From Oscillibacter sp. ER4 (GTDB lineage: Bacteria; Bacillota; Clostridia; Oscillospirales; Oscillospiraceae): 53,274 bases of DNA. Below, piece after piece: positions 43,402 through 52,551 of this stretch (position 1 is its first letter; each line of letters opens with the position of its first letter). The stretch is from assembly GCF_000765235.1 (NCBI RefSeq), contig NZ_JPJG01000056.1, positions 1-53,274 of the forward strand, written 5' to 3'. The notes under the pieces were generated by a model. It did not search any database. It saw only the letters and a program-made list of their open reading frames with translations, and was not told the origin of the DNA. The translations under genes and the position numbers were made by a program.

Positions 43402-45408
43402 ATGAGCGAAAAGATAAAAATATGGCTAGTTGGAAATACCGGTCTGCGTAACCCCAATCGAATTCAGGAGGGATTCGCAGCGTATGCCAGCTCTCCTTTC
43501 GTCGGAAATCTACGAGAAGAAAATGAAGTTGCCTTCATGAATTTCTTAAATGAAAAAGGCATTATTCAAAATGAAGCTGGAAAGGACGAATCCGGAAGTC
43601 ACGCACGAAAGTGGCGCTTGATGTTTTCCAGAAACGGTTTTATTTATCCTCAGCTCAAGAAAAAAGATGGCGAGCAGGAAGAGTTAGGACCGCTTGATGA
43701 AATCACGCCATTTGGCAGAACCTTCCTGAAAGCAGACACATATCCCGCAGTGCAAGAGTGCTTTCTTCGTTCAATGAGCGTTGAACAATATCCAATGCCT
43801 GATGGTATGCACTATTTTTCTCCGTTAAGATGGCTCCTGGCAGTCATGCTGGAACTTGAGCGGCGAACCGGTTCTTCTGAATTGAGCAGAATCGAATTCG
43901 CACTGTGGGGACATACCACTAATCCCAGCTATAATGTGGATGAGGTTGTTGATAGGATTCTTGATCTGCGTCAACGAAGAGCTGCTGCCCCTGCCAAGCG
44001 CTCTTTTGATAAGAAAGAAATTGCAGCCAGAGGCGAAAATTACGACAAAAAGCCTGATAATTTCTTAGATTATAGCGATATGAATATGCGGTATCTCCGT
44101 ATTTCTGGAATTTTCCAAAGAAAAGGCAGAGGGCTTATTATTGTCCCGACAAAGCATGTGTTGGCAGAAAAACTTGCAAAAGCAAATGCGAGTGCCGTGC
44201 CGATAATGGAGCAGTATAAAACACTCTGCAACGGTGCGCCTCTGCCTACTGATAACGCAGATATTGCAAAGTCTTTGCTTGACGATCTGATTAAGCAAAT
44301 GCGAGAGCGGCACATTTTGTTTGACATTTCTGATCTCCCACTAAACACTGCCGCAGAAATCAATATTGCACGACAGCGGCTTGAGAATATTCTTGCTCAA
44401 ACAGATGAAATCCAATATGCAAATGATCAGTGCAACCAGTGGCAGGAAATCAGAGACTACATGACTCTGCTGATTAGAGGCGGGGGCAAGCTGGTATATG
44501 ACGAAGATAACGCCATTGAGGTACCTAAGGACGAAACTCCTGCCTACCTTGAGTGGACGCTTTGGCGAGCTGCTTTAGCCATTGATCACATGGTTAATAA
44601 GCCTTATGAAGTCCGTGGTTTCAAATTGGATTCTGATTTTATGCCAGTTTCAGCAGCGGGCGGCGGCAAGGGTGATCTGTACTGCGAGTTTAATGATTTC
44701 ACTATTCTAACGGAAGTCACTATGTCTATGTCCTCTCGTCAAGAAGCTATGGAGGGTGAGCCCGTTCGCCGTCATGTTTCGGATGCAGTTCTGAAATATG
44801 CTAAGCCTGTCTACGGAATGTTTATTGCAGTGCGTATTGACACTAACACTGCCGAGACATTTCGACATGGCATTTGGTATGCAAAGGGAGATGTAAAGCA
44901 ACGTCTGGACATCGTACCTTTGACATTGGCACAATTCCAGAAGTATTTCATCGCAATGTTTGAGGCAGAAAAGGCAAATCCTGAACAGCTTAGAGATTTA
45001 ATTCTTAAATGCGAGTCGAGACGGGATATATTAGAGGCACCTGCGTGGAAGCAGTATATTGATGCAACGGTTTCCGACAAGGTGACTGAGATCACAAATG
45101 GAGACGTAGCACAAAATGCAGATGAAGCACCCCTCATTCCTGCCGGTGCTATTGTTCACCATACAACGTTTGGTGTGGGGCAGGTTGTAGCGATCGAGGC
45201 ACACTTCCCGGAGTGTTCCGCAACAATCGAATTGCCATATTTACATTCTTTGCCTGATGATGTAAATTTCTGCCCTGACGGGAGAAATCTGATGCATGAT
45301 CGTTTTGGAGAAGGAATTGCATACGCGTACGTAATTGTTTTTTCAAAAGTCATTATGAGGTTATCCTACCCGTCAGCATTTACTGATGGATTGATGATTG
45401 TGGATTAA
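43402..45408 (+). CDS. AlwI-family type IIS restriction endonuclease
   Basis: 668 aa from ATG 43402 (GGAGG upstream). The N-terminus (IKIWLVGNTGLRNPNRIQEG) and the nuclease region (PAYLEWTLWRAALAIDHM at about 381; GGGKGDLYCEF at about 418 with TEVTMS at about 437 and RRHV after it) match the AlwI/N.BstNBI/PleI family, which cut at a fixed distance from a short asymmetric site. Residues after about 570 are unusual: IVHHTTFGVGQVVAIEAHFP resembles the Tudor-like tail of UvrD/PcrA helicases, then a region without match. The Asp and Glu of the PD-(D/E)xK core appear intact. Confidence 0.88.
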   Translation: MSEKIKIWLVGNTGLRNPNRIQEGFAAYASSPFVGNLREENEVAFMNFLNEKGIIQNEAGKDESGSHARKWRLMFSRNGFIYPQLKKKDGEQEELGPLDEITPFGRTFLKADTYPAVQECFLRSMSVEQYPMPDGMHYFSPLRWLLAVMLELERRTGSSELSRIEFALWGHTTNPSYNVDEVVDRILDLRQRRAAAPAKRSFDKKEIAARGENYDKKPDNFLDYSDMNMRYLRISGIFQRKGRGLIIVPTKHVLAEKLAKANASAVPIMEQYKTLCNGAPLPTDNADIAKSLLDDLIKQMRERHILFDISDLPLNTAAEINIARQRLENILAQTDEIQYANDQCNQWQEIRDYMTLLIRGGGKLVYDEDNAIEVPKDETPAYLEWTLWRAALAIDHMVNKPYEVRGFKLDSDFMPVSAAGGGKGDLYCEFNDFTILTEVTMSMSSRQEAMEGEPVRRHVSDAVLKYAKPVYGMFIAVRIDTNTAETFRHGIWYAKGDVKQRLDIVPLTLAQFQKYFIAMFEAEKANPEQLRDLILKCESRRDILEAPAWKQYIDATVSDKVTEITNGDVAQNADEAPLIPAGAIVHHTTFGVGQVVAIEAHFPECSATIELPYLHSLPDDVNFCPDGRNLMHDRFGEGIAYAYVIVFSKVIMRLSYPSAFTDGLMIVD

Positions 45409-45435
45409 ACTTACATATTGAAAAGCGGTGAGGTA

Positions 45436-46254
45436 ATGGAAAAGATCTGTAAAATAGTGTACTTTGACGAAGACTCGGTTACCGATTATGTTCAAATCGT
45501 AGCTGGTGGAGAACTTGAAAATACGACTGAATTATTGAAATCAAGGGATGCACAGGAAGCGCAAAGCGTTCAAGCCAACGGAAAAGTTGGAATTAGTGGA
45601 ATTTTTAAGGCGTTGTTAGGCTGGGAGGCTGGAGCTTCTGCAGATGTATCTGCTGGGCTATCTTTCAATAGCAGCAAGATGGTAAAAAATATCGTTAAGA
45701 ACACGATTTTAACGGACTTTCTGAAAACAATCGAGGATGTCAGCCAAGGGAGAACGAATTCACGGCTTCCCAAAGGCACCATTAAACAATTTAAAGGATA
45801 TAAAATTAGTGCAGTAGAGGACTCGTTGTCATACATGGTAATGGTATCTCCATATTTAAGTATGTTAAAAAGCGGAAGCTCCATCCCTGCTGGTGAATTC
45901 AATATTGCTGTCGATAAACTCGACAATGCCCTTAGGCACGCCAAAGGATATTATGAATTTGTTGGAACAAAAGGAAGGAGCCGTGTAATATTACGGTTCA
46001 ACATTAACTCTTTCCGAAACAGTTATACCATTAGTGATTTGCTAAAAATGGACTTGAGCATTTATGCTATAAAAGTTGGTAGAACTTCTCTAGAGAATCT
46101 TAATGTCAACAAAGAACTGGGAATGAAAGTTTCTTTAATTCCAAAGGATAATCCATCTTACGAACCCAATGCGGATGCTGAAGAAGCCGCTGCCACCAGT
46201 CCAACTTTAGATGTATTCGATGTCTTACTTGCAGGAGTTGAAGCAGATGACTGA
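45436..46254 (+). CDS. DUF6414-like protein
   Basis: 272 aa from ATG 45436 (GGTGAGG just upstream). KIVYFDEDSVTDYVQIVAGG at the N-terminus is the feature by which I link it to DUF6414; a hydrophobic Gly/Ala-rich stretch (about 45-75, SGIFKALLGWEAGASADVSA) follows, then a beta-rich body (SVLPKGTIKQFKGYKIS-like) to about 245 and an acidic tail. There is no signal peptide. It lies 27 bases after the endonuclease and its stop overlaps the AAA+ gene start by 8 bases, so it is tightly coupled to that gene. Function unknown; a role as sensor or inhibitor with the AAA+ and Shedu proteins is inference. Confidence 0.6.
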   Translation: MEKICKIVYFDEDSVTDYVQIVAGGELENTTELLKSRDAQEAQSVQANGKVGISGIFKALLGWEAGASADVSAGLSFNSSKMVKNIVKNTILTDFLKTIEDVSQGRTNSRLPKGTIKQFKGYKISAVEDSLSYMVMVSPYLSMLKSGSSIPAGEFNIAVDKLDNALRHAKGYYEFVGTKGRSRVILRFNINSFRNSYTISDLLKMDLSIYAIKVGRTSLENLNVNKELGMKVSLIPKDNPSYEPNADAEEAAATSPTLDVFDVLLAGVEADD

Positions 46255-47374
46255 TAGAATTGTAATATTCTATGGTTCTAAAAAGGATTTTGAGGAATTG
46301 GTAGCAACGGAGACGAGCAAAGAACAAGTTACCATTCCATTTATGGAACTTATTCAGCACTATAATGCGCGATTGCGTCCAAATGAATCTGGCGTAAGAG
46401 AATCTGCGCTTAGTCGCAATATTGATGTAGATAATTGCGTTGTCAGAGCTGATGATTATGGTTCCGTTTTAGAACATGTTCTCTCTAATTTTGTTAATGT
46501 GGTTACACTCAATCATGACATTGGAACCTTGTTTGTTCACAACCCACCAAGAAAAGTTAGAGATTCCTTACGCTCTGCCTATGGTGATGATATAGAATAT
46601 TTAGGAACCCAGTATCCGGATTTGTCAAGAGAAAAGCTAAAGGAAGTCTATTCAAATATTGAAAAGGATATTTTAGGACAAAGTAATTGTAAGAAGCAGA
46701 TCATCAGTGGTATGTATCGCCTGATTGCAAAGGCAAATAACAAGCCAGTTGTTTTAATGTTATATGGCCCCTCAGGAGTCGGCAAAACCGAGAGTGCTAA
46801 GAGTATAAGTAAAACAATGGGCGGTGAGCTTTTAAGAATCCAGTTCTCAATGATGCAGACTACAGAAGCATACAATTATGTATTTGGTGCTGAACATTCA
46901 AAAGGTAGTTTTGCAAGGGACATGATGGCAAGAGAGTCAAATGTTATTTTAATTGATGAGTTTGATAAAGTTAATCCAGCCTTTTATAATGCTTTCTATG
47001 AACTGTTTGACGAGGGGCGCTATGTTGATACAAATTACGATGTAAACTTAGGACAAGCCATTTTTCTACTAACTTGCAATTTCGGTAGCGAGGAAGAAAT
47101 CAAAAAAATCCTAGGCCCAGCTATGTTTTCAAGGATAGGATGTTGCATTGCATATGAAGAGCTTTCTACAGAACAGAAACAGACCATTGTTCATAATTGG
47201 TATGAATCTATTCTGTCCGTCCTTAAAGCTGATGAAAAAGAGGAAATTGAAAAAACAGATATTTTGGATTGGTTCATAAAAAACGCCGAACGATATGACA
47301 ATATTCGCATCCTGAAAACAAAATTAGAGAATGCCATATTTGATAGGCTGTCAGAGGTGTTTATCATTTCCTAA
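46247..47374 (+). CDS. ClpB/ClpA-type AAA+ ATPase of the defence cassette
   Basis: 375 aa from ATG 46247 (AGGAG nine bases upstream). The N-terminal ~135 residues match nothing known to me. AAA core: YSNIEKDILGQ (helix before core), Walker A LYGPSGVGKTESAK (about 174), Walker B VILIDEFDKV (about 238), sensor 1 FLLTCNF (about 279), arginine finger GPAMFSRIG (about 296). This is the AAA_2 type of unfoldases (second ring of ClpB), but with one ring only. Its overlap with the DUF6414-like gene and the Shedu gene 67 bases on imply one operon. All catalytic residues seem intact. Confidence 0.8.
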   Translation: MTDRIVIFYGSKKDFEELVATETSKEQVTIPFMELIQHYNARLRPNESGVRESALSRNIDVDNCVVRADDYGSVLEHVLSNFVNVVTLNHDIGTLFVHNPPRKVRDSLRSAYGDDIEYLGTQYPDLSREKLKEVYSNIEKDILGQSNCKKQIISGMYRLIAKANNKPVVLMLYGPSGVGKTESAKSISKTMGGELLRIQFSMMQTTEAYNYVFGAEHSKGSFARDMMARESNVILIDEFDKVNPAFYNAFYELFDEGRYVDTNYDVNLGQAIFLLTCNFGSEEEIKKILGPAMFSRIGCCIAYEELSTEQKQTIVHNWYESILSVLKADEKEEIEKTDILDWFIKNAERYDNIRILKTKLENAIFDRLSEVFIIS

Positions 47375-47441
47375 GCACGACAACAGTTAAGCTTCATAGT
47401 ATTAAGCAAATCCCATAGGTTTGAAAGGAGAGCAGAAAAGT

Positions 47442-48680
47442 GTGAGAGTTCCTTTGCAAACGCCCCATATGCGTGATATGACAGCAACCACAGTTGATGT
47501 TGTCTCTACTTCTTCTTCAACAGCAAACGCATCTCCTGTTGTATTACATCAAACGGATATGCTTAGATTCAAATTTATTCCAAGCCTTGTGAAGAATGAG
47601 AAAGAACCGCAGAAATCCGTTTCGGGAAAACTTCTATACGAGAAAAAGCGAAAAAAGGATGATGTTTTCCCTACCGACAGCGGTGATGTATCTTCCAAAG
47701 TCTCACGCGGTTCTGTTAAAGCTGGCGACTGGATGGAATTTCAGTTGGACACCAGTGAAACCTATGAATTATACCATGGGCTAGCACAGCTATATGCGTT
47801 ATACGGCAATATGAAAGACATACCGTATGGAACAGCTACTTATACTCGAGTTGATAATGCTTTCCGTCAATTCTTGTCTATAATTCAAAATGATCCTTCA
47901 GCAGCTCGAATGATTGGAAATGAGGAAAATTTTGATCTCGTCAAAACACTGCTAAGGCTGATTACTCAAACCGAATCTCTTGAGTCTCTGAAGAAGAGTC
48001 TTATGGAGTTGCAGGACGATAATTTGCAGCATCTAACGACAACACTGAATATTGAAAAACTTCAACGGGTTGCCACACTCATGGCAGACAACCTCGATAA
48101 CAATAGCGAAGAGTTCTGGCAAACTACTGTTTTCAAGGAAAACCAGTGGGTTCTGGCGCAAATATTTGCGTGCCCTTGCACAATTTTTTCTGATAAAGCC
48201 TATGTTGGAGGCAAGGGTGTAGACAATAGTGGCGGTAATTTGTGTGACTTCATATATCAAAATCGACTATCACAAAATGTAGCGCTGATTGAAATCAAAA
48301 CCCCTTGTACAGAGATAATTGGAAACTCGTATCGCGGCACTTATAGCTTCAGTCACGAATTGAGCGGTGCAGTAAATCAGGTTTTGAATTACCGTGATAA
48401 TCTCACAAAATCCTACTATACCATATGTCACCAAAGTGCTTCTCAATTTGAGGTGTTATCTCCTAAATGCGTTGTTATAATAGGCAAACTTGCGTCCATG
48501 AATTCGACACAAATTGCAGCTTTTGAGAGCTTTCGCAATAGCTTAAGTGGAGTGCAAATTCTAACGTTTGATGAGCTATATCAGCGCGTTATAGATCTTA
48601 TTGCTATTTTGTCCGAAACACCATCTCCAACGCAGCATACTCCTGAACTAGAGGACGAGGGTGACGAATTCCCATTCTAA
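47442..48680 (+). CDS. Shedu (SduA/DUF4263) nuclease
   Basis: 412 aa from GTG 47442 (AAGGAG 11 bases upstream; TTG 47421 or ATG 47469 possible). The C-terminal half is a clear DUF4263 domain: EEFWQTTVFKENQWVLAQIF, then YVGGKGVDNSGGNLCDF and ALIEIKTPCTEI (D...E-x-K of the PD-(D/E)xK fold), and YRGTYSFSHELSGAVNQVLN. The N-terminal ~190 residues are helical without a match. Shedu is an established anti-phage nuclease, usually a single gene. Here it follows an AAA+ and a DUF6414-like gene in the same direction. Active-site residues look intact. Confidence 0.9.
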   Translation: MRVPLQTPHMRDMTATTVDVVSTSSSTANASPVVLHQTDMLRFKFIPSLVKNEKEPQKSVSGKLLYEKKRKKDDVFPTDSGDVSSKVSRGSVKAGDWMEFQLDTSETYELYHGLAQLYALYGNMKDIPYGTATYTRVDNAFRQFLSIIQNDPSAARMIGNEENFDLVKTLLRLITQTESLESLKKSLMELQDDNLQHLTTTLNIEKLQRVATLMADNLDNNSEEFWQTTVFKENQWVLAQIFACPCTIFSDKAYVGGKGVDNSGGNLCDFIYQNRLSQNVALIEIKTPCTEIIGNSYRGTYSFSHELSGAVNQVLNYRDNLTKSYYTICHQSASQFEVLSPKCVVIIGKLASMNSTQIAAFESFRNSLSGVQILTFDELYQRVIDLIAILSETPSPTQHTPELEDEGDEFPF

Positions 48681-48746
48681 CCATATTGCCAATTCTTCAA
48701 CATACATGATATAATATAAATATCTCACACAGCAAATTTCCGCTAT

Positions 48747-48780
48747 TGATAGCATCCCCTGATAGCTTTTTGATAGCAGA
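48747..48780. repeat. candidate right attachment region: TGATAGC x3
   Basis: TGATAGCA at 48747, TGATAGCT at 48760, TGATAGCA at 48771. The last ten bases equal 34754-34763. It follows the last cargo gene and precedes remnants of other mobile genes. Confidence 0.5.
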
Positions 48781-48809
48781 AAGTCGGATACCCCATAGGA
48801 TTGGGATAA

Positions 48810-48893
48810 TTGGTATCAAATAAAGCCAAATGGGATCAAACAGTCTATACAAAAAAGTTTAGACTTCGTTTCCACTTGGCGAAAGGGTACAAA
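48810..48893 (+). pseudogene. 5' remnant of an element antitoxin-like gene
   Basis: TTG 48810 reads SNKAKWDQTVYTKKFRLRFH, the usual start of small ribbon-helix-helix-like proteins in Firmicutes conjugative elements, but then runs without a break into the next gene's frame. I infer an old deletion fusion. Low certainty. Confidence 0.35.
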
Positions 48894-49466
48894 ATGGACC
48901 AATTCAGTTTCCGTAGCAGGAAGATGCTTTTAGAGGCTGTCCACTCCGCGGAGGACGCAGCCATCCAACTCCGACAGTACGCAGTGGCAACGCTGCCGCC
49001 CGTGCGGGAGATTCCCGAAATAAGCGGTGACGCCGATTTGCCTGCCTCTATTGAGATCGCGGCGGAAGACTGGCTAAGAATGGAACTCCCCTGCGTCATG
49101 CCGCGGCGAGAGGACAATAACCGATCCCGCCTCCTGGCAGGACTGCTGTGGAATGCGATTCATCGGGCATTTCCGAAGCATGATCAGCCGAGATTTTACA
49201 CCTGCGTACTGGTGTATGAGCACATCTACGATCTCAGCCAAAGCAGGCGCTTTATCGACCACGATAACCTGGAGCTGAAGCATTGTCAGGATGTGCTGGA
49301 AGCAGCCTTCCTGACCAACGACACCTCAGCGCTCTGCTCTGCGTTTCAATGCAGTCATCGGGGCCCGCAAGACAGCGCCCGCATTTGGATACTGACGCCG
49401 GAGCAATTTCTCGAATGGCTGAAAAAACACCGTGAATGTTGGAATGGCAGCACCGAAAATAGGTAA
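48894..49466 (+). CDS. mobile-element protein, DUF6100-like (tentative)
   Basis: 190 aa from ATG 48894 (AAAGGG six bases before). A helical N-terminus (RKMLLEAVHSAEDAAIQLRQ) is followed by WLRMELPCVMPRRE, RFYTCVLVYEHIYDLSQSRR, DHDNLELKHCQDVLEAAFLT and a TPEQFLEWLKKH end. The D-x-D-N-x-E-x-K pattern with 'ND' further on recalls proteins of unknown function (DUF6100) and RusA-like folds in conjugative elements. GC-rich codons set it apart from the defence cassette. No known activity. Confidence 0.55.
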   Translation: MDQFSFRSRKMLLEAVHSAEDAAIQLRQYAVATLPPVREIPEISGDADLPASIEIAAEDWLRMELPCVMPRREDNNRSRLLAGLLWNAIHRAFPKHDQPRFYTCVLVYEHIYDLSQSRRFIDHDNLELKHCQDVLEAAFLTNDTSALCSAFQCSHRGPQDSARIWILTPEQFLEWLKKHRECWNGSTENR

Positions 49467-49783
49467 GAGACAACCCGAAAACGCCTACCAATTCCTGTTC
49501 AAATGGCAGTGCGGATTTTCGGTGTTCTGTAGCAGAGGAAAACCCTTGCGGCGCAAGGACTCTCGGCCTTAAAAACGGTCGGGGGTAGGGTTTATAGGGT
49601 AAGGACTTTGGATAACGGTAAAGAGACCGTTCCGGCAGTCTGAGATAAGTATGCTTGCCGATCATAGGCTGCGCGTGTGAAGTGTCCGGCAGCCTTGCTG
49701 ATCAGGCTTTCTGCTTGCCCCTGTGAGTTGGCTGGATGCGCTGTTGAGAGAATAATTGACCGAACAAGAATGAGGATATATTG
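49467..49783. other. gene-free stretch with a distant inverted repeat
   Basis: CACCGAAAAT (49451) is mirrored by ATTTTCGGTG (about 49515); both are preceded by AATGGCAG. Otherwise GC-mixed, no ORF of merit, no clear promoter except AT-rich bases near 49750. Confidence 0.4.
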
Positions 49784-50287
49784 ATGCAATTAAAAAATGA
49801 ATGTATGGCAGTAAAGCTGCTGGATTTTATAGGCCTGTGCGGCGAAGTGCCGGTTTCTCTGGTAAGAATGCTGCCGGGATATTATGACTATAATCGGCAT
49901 GTGGTGACAGCGCTGATACGGGAGGGCTACTTAAAGGAACGGCGCATAAAGGGGTATCGACGCAGAATCGTTCGCTCCCTGAGCTTGACGGAATTGGGAT
50001 CGAAACAGCTCCAGCGGGTCAGTCCCGGACGGGCGCAGCGCGTCCACAGTCATGCGCTGGCTCCAGAGAACGGACATGGCAGCTGGAAGAAAACACTGCG
50101 GCTCCACCGCGGCGCGGCCTGCCTGTTGGCAGCAATGAGGCTCTGTGTTATCCGGCAGCCTGGGAGCCAGAAAGAGTCCGCGATGGGACAGCAACTCGTC
50201 TATTTCAGCGCCTATGAACTGACCCAAAAGTATGGTTGGGACAACAAGAGAGCCAGATTGTCGGGCATTTTTGTGTACAGGTATTAG
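49784..50287 (+). pseudogene. winged-helix mobile-element protein, 3' part lost
   Basis: 167 codons from ATG 49784 (GAGG eight bases upstream). MAVKLLDFIGLCGEVPVSLV, then YYDYNRHVVTALIREGYLKE and RRIVRSLSLTELG form a winged helix typical of larger (about 300 aa) proteins of Firmicutes conjugative elements; the frame ends AYELTQKYGWDNKRARLSG just before the expected C-terminal half. The facing AAA ATPase fragment is also cut at this point, so the break is a junction. Confidence 0.6.
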
Positions 50288-50974
50288 TTTAGGGTCAAAG
50301 TCATAAATTCTGATCAAATCTCTCGAGTAGAACATCGGAGGCATAAATAACATGATAAAATGAAGAATCAGTTCCTTCCGGTGCTCCTGCTCACTCAAAT
50401 AACGTGTTATAAAATCCGAGTCTAACCCGCTCCTCAAATCTTCGGAATGAAGAAAATCTGTATCGTTTTTAATATCTGCAACTACACGATTACCGCTACG
50501 CCTATAACGAATCATGTATTGCTTATCGGCAGCAGTAATGCATTTTTCACCCTTGACAAAATCAAGAACTTGATAGTATTTCAGGCATAAAGAATCTTGC
50601 GTTATTGTAAAACCGGATCCTCTCTTATGAGGTGTAATTTGAAATTGGTAGTCGAATCCGGCCAGTAAGAGGCTGATATCCTGTTTTCGATCAACATATC
50701 TAATCCAATTTTCTTCTTCGCAATCAAAAGAAAAAGCAATCGAAAGAGGTTTGCTTTTTCCAATGGATGTGTTCAGCACATATTCAATTCCGCCAGACAG
50801 TGATATGGCGTTTTCAATGCCATAGTCCACAATATGATCAATAAAACGCAGAATATTAATTGTATTGGATTTGCCTGATGCATTGGAACCTATCAGAATA
50901 TTCAAGTCACCAAACGATATGGTTTCGTCTCTATAACTTTTGAAATTACTGACGGATATACTGGATATTTTCAT
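50270..50974 (-). pseudogene. AAA/OLD-like ATPase, N-terminal fragment
   Basis: MKISSISVSNFKSYRDETIS, DLNILIGSNASGKSNTINIL (Walker A with SMC/RecF-like AAA_21 pattern) and about 225 residues of the N-lobe; after IRIYDFDPKL the frame crosses into the antisense of the wHTH gene and homology ends. The signature/Walker B half is missing, so no activity is expected. It lies 13 bases after an HsdS fragment, as with accessory ATPases in type I R-M loci. Confidence 0.75.
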
Positions 50975-50987
50975 ATACTGTCTCCTT

Positions 50988-51647
50988 TCATTCCACTGTA
51001 GCTTGTCCGTTCATGAGCATTGGAAGGAGCCAATCACGGAGTTTTGTGAGTTCGCGGTTTTCTTCTTCGATAATACGAATTTTTTGTTCAATAGGTTGTA
51101 CGATTTCCTCAAAAGATTTTACCAGTACGGGATTAGGGATAACCACTTTCGTTTCATATAAGGTATCCTTTGTAATAGAACCGAATGTGGTGCCATTGCC
51201 GTCCAGTACGTTGAATAACTGCTTGAAACCCGCCAATGTATACCATAGGTAAAGCTGTGATCCTATTTTACTGTTCAAAGCTGCAAGGCCACGCCCAATG
51301 CTGCAATCCTCAATTGCCACATTCAATGTCCCGACAGGCGCACGAACACTCATGAGAATATCACCGGATTTTGCAAACCTCGTTGGTGCTGTTGTATATA
51401 CTCTGGGGACAGGGAAACGAGTGCCAAAGTCAGTACATCCCTGATAAAAAATCATTCCATTTCCATTTTCATTGTATGTTTCACCTGCTGGAGACTGTCC
51501 CATGGCAATATTTGCAATATCCGACAATTGACCAACGTTCCACCCCTTCGGAATCTCGCGATTGAGCTGATCATTCCAGATCATTTCGCCGCCGGAGGAA
51601 CGATAGGGTTTGCCGTTTTTATCCGGAAAGTCAAACTGCGTAAACCA
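50988..51647 (-). pseudogene. hsdS: type I restriction specificity subunit (HsdS), C-terminal half
   Basis: WFTQFDFPDKNGKPYRSSGG is the central repeat of HsdS; after it come the second target-recognition domain (REIPKGWNVGQLSDIANIAM, RAPVGTLNVAIEDCSIGRGL) and the last helical repeat ending ELTKLRDWLLPMLMNGQ. The first half is missing: the frame upstream of 51647 is not HsdS-like. Alone it could at most act as a half-S subunit if a start codon were supplied; no hsdM/hsdR is in the window. Confidence 0.85.
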
Positions 51648-51724
51648 ATTTCTGCGGAGGAACAGAAAAAGGTGCAAATGCGCAGTCAGCAGCGTCAGTT
51701 TCAGGCGGAACACGCCGAGGATAG
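51648..51724. other. short orphan segment between two gene fragments
   Basis: 77 bases reading AEEQKKVQMRSQQRQFQAEH on the plus strand, possibly a scrap of another gene; bounded by two breakpoints. Confidence 0.35.
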
Positions 51725-52447
51725 CAATACAAGCTCTTCGGCAAAAATGCGGAGCTGCTGATTGACCATGCGTGGGGTTGGGAGCCTTGCACCATTGAAG
51801 CAATCAAAGCATATCGGCCAAGCACAAACAGTCTCGGCTCCGGTCAGGTTTTGCACCAGCCCTACACTGCCGAGAAAGCCAAGCTCGTTCTCCGCGAGAT
51901 GGCTGACCTTCTCGTTTTGGACTTGGTGGACAAGGGACTTGTCACAGATCAGATCGTTGTCACGGTTGGCTATGATATAGAAAATCTCACCGATCCTGAG
52001 CGAAGCAAAAAGTATCACGGAGCTATCGTGAAGGATCACTACGGACGGCAGATACCGAAACACGCGCACGGCACTGCCAACCTTGACGGTCACACGTCAT
52101 CTACGAAGAAAATAATGAGTGCTGTGTCAGAACTCTTTGACCGGATCGTCGATAAAAACCTTCTCGTGCGCCGGTTGAACATCGTCGCAAACCATGTTCT
52201 GCCCGAAGCAGATGCACCTAAGAAGAACGACGGCTTTGAGCAGCTTGACTTCTTCACAGACTATGCAGCTCTTGAGGCAAAGCAGGAACGGGAACGCGCC
52301 GAGCTTGAGCGTGAAAAGAAAATGCAGCAAGCCATGTTGAGCATCAAGAAGAAGTTCGGAAAGAACGCTGTCCTCAAGGGCATGAACTTAGAGGAAGGCG
52401 CGACGGCGAAGGATCGCAACGCACAGATTGGTGGTCATAAGGCTTAG
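51725..52447 (+). pseudogene. Y-family DNA polymerase (UmuC/DinB-type), C-terminal fragment
   Basis: QYKLFGKNAELLIDHAWGWE, then TIEAIKAYRPSTNSLGSGQV, VGYDIENL..., and the little-finger region and tail (HTSSTKKIMSAVSELFDRIV, PEADAPKKNDGFEQLDFFTD) match Firmicutes mobile-element UmuC-like polymerases, but the catalytic palm and fingers (first ~200 residues) are missing and a stop precedes the fragment. TTG 51851 is no real start. Confidence 0.8.
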
Positions 52448-52551
52448 GAAAATTTGAAGTTTACAAAGACATTAAAATTGCAGAAATATGCTCAAATAGT
52501 CAAGTGAATATTTCCTTACTGTGATAATTTTGAAAGGAAAGGAGGAGCCAC

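Larger units (their letters stand above)
34741..48780. mobile_element. integrative and mobilizable element, about 14 kb
   Basis: One unit holds a divergent XRE repressor, xis, tyrosine integrase, mobC-like, repA-like, candidate oriT and MobV relaxase, and then a defence cargo. No type IV secretion genes are present, so it would need a helper for transfer. Ends are proposed from matching TGATAGCA clusters and because fragments of other mobile genes lie outside on both sides. Exact ends are inferred. Confidence 0.7.

Noticed and set aside
51851-52447. Complete gene starting at TTG 51851
   Set aside because: Y-polymerase homology extends upstream to 51725 in the same frame and the catalytic part is missing, so it is a fragment.
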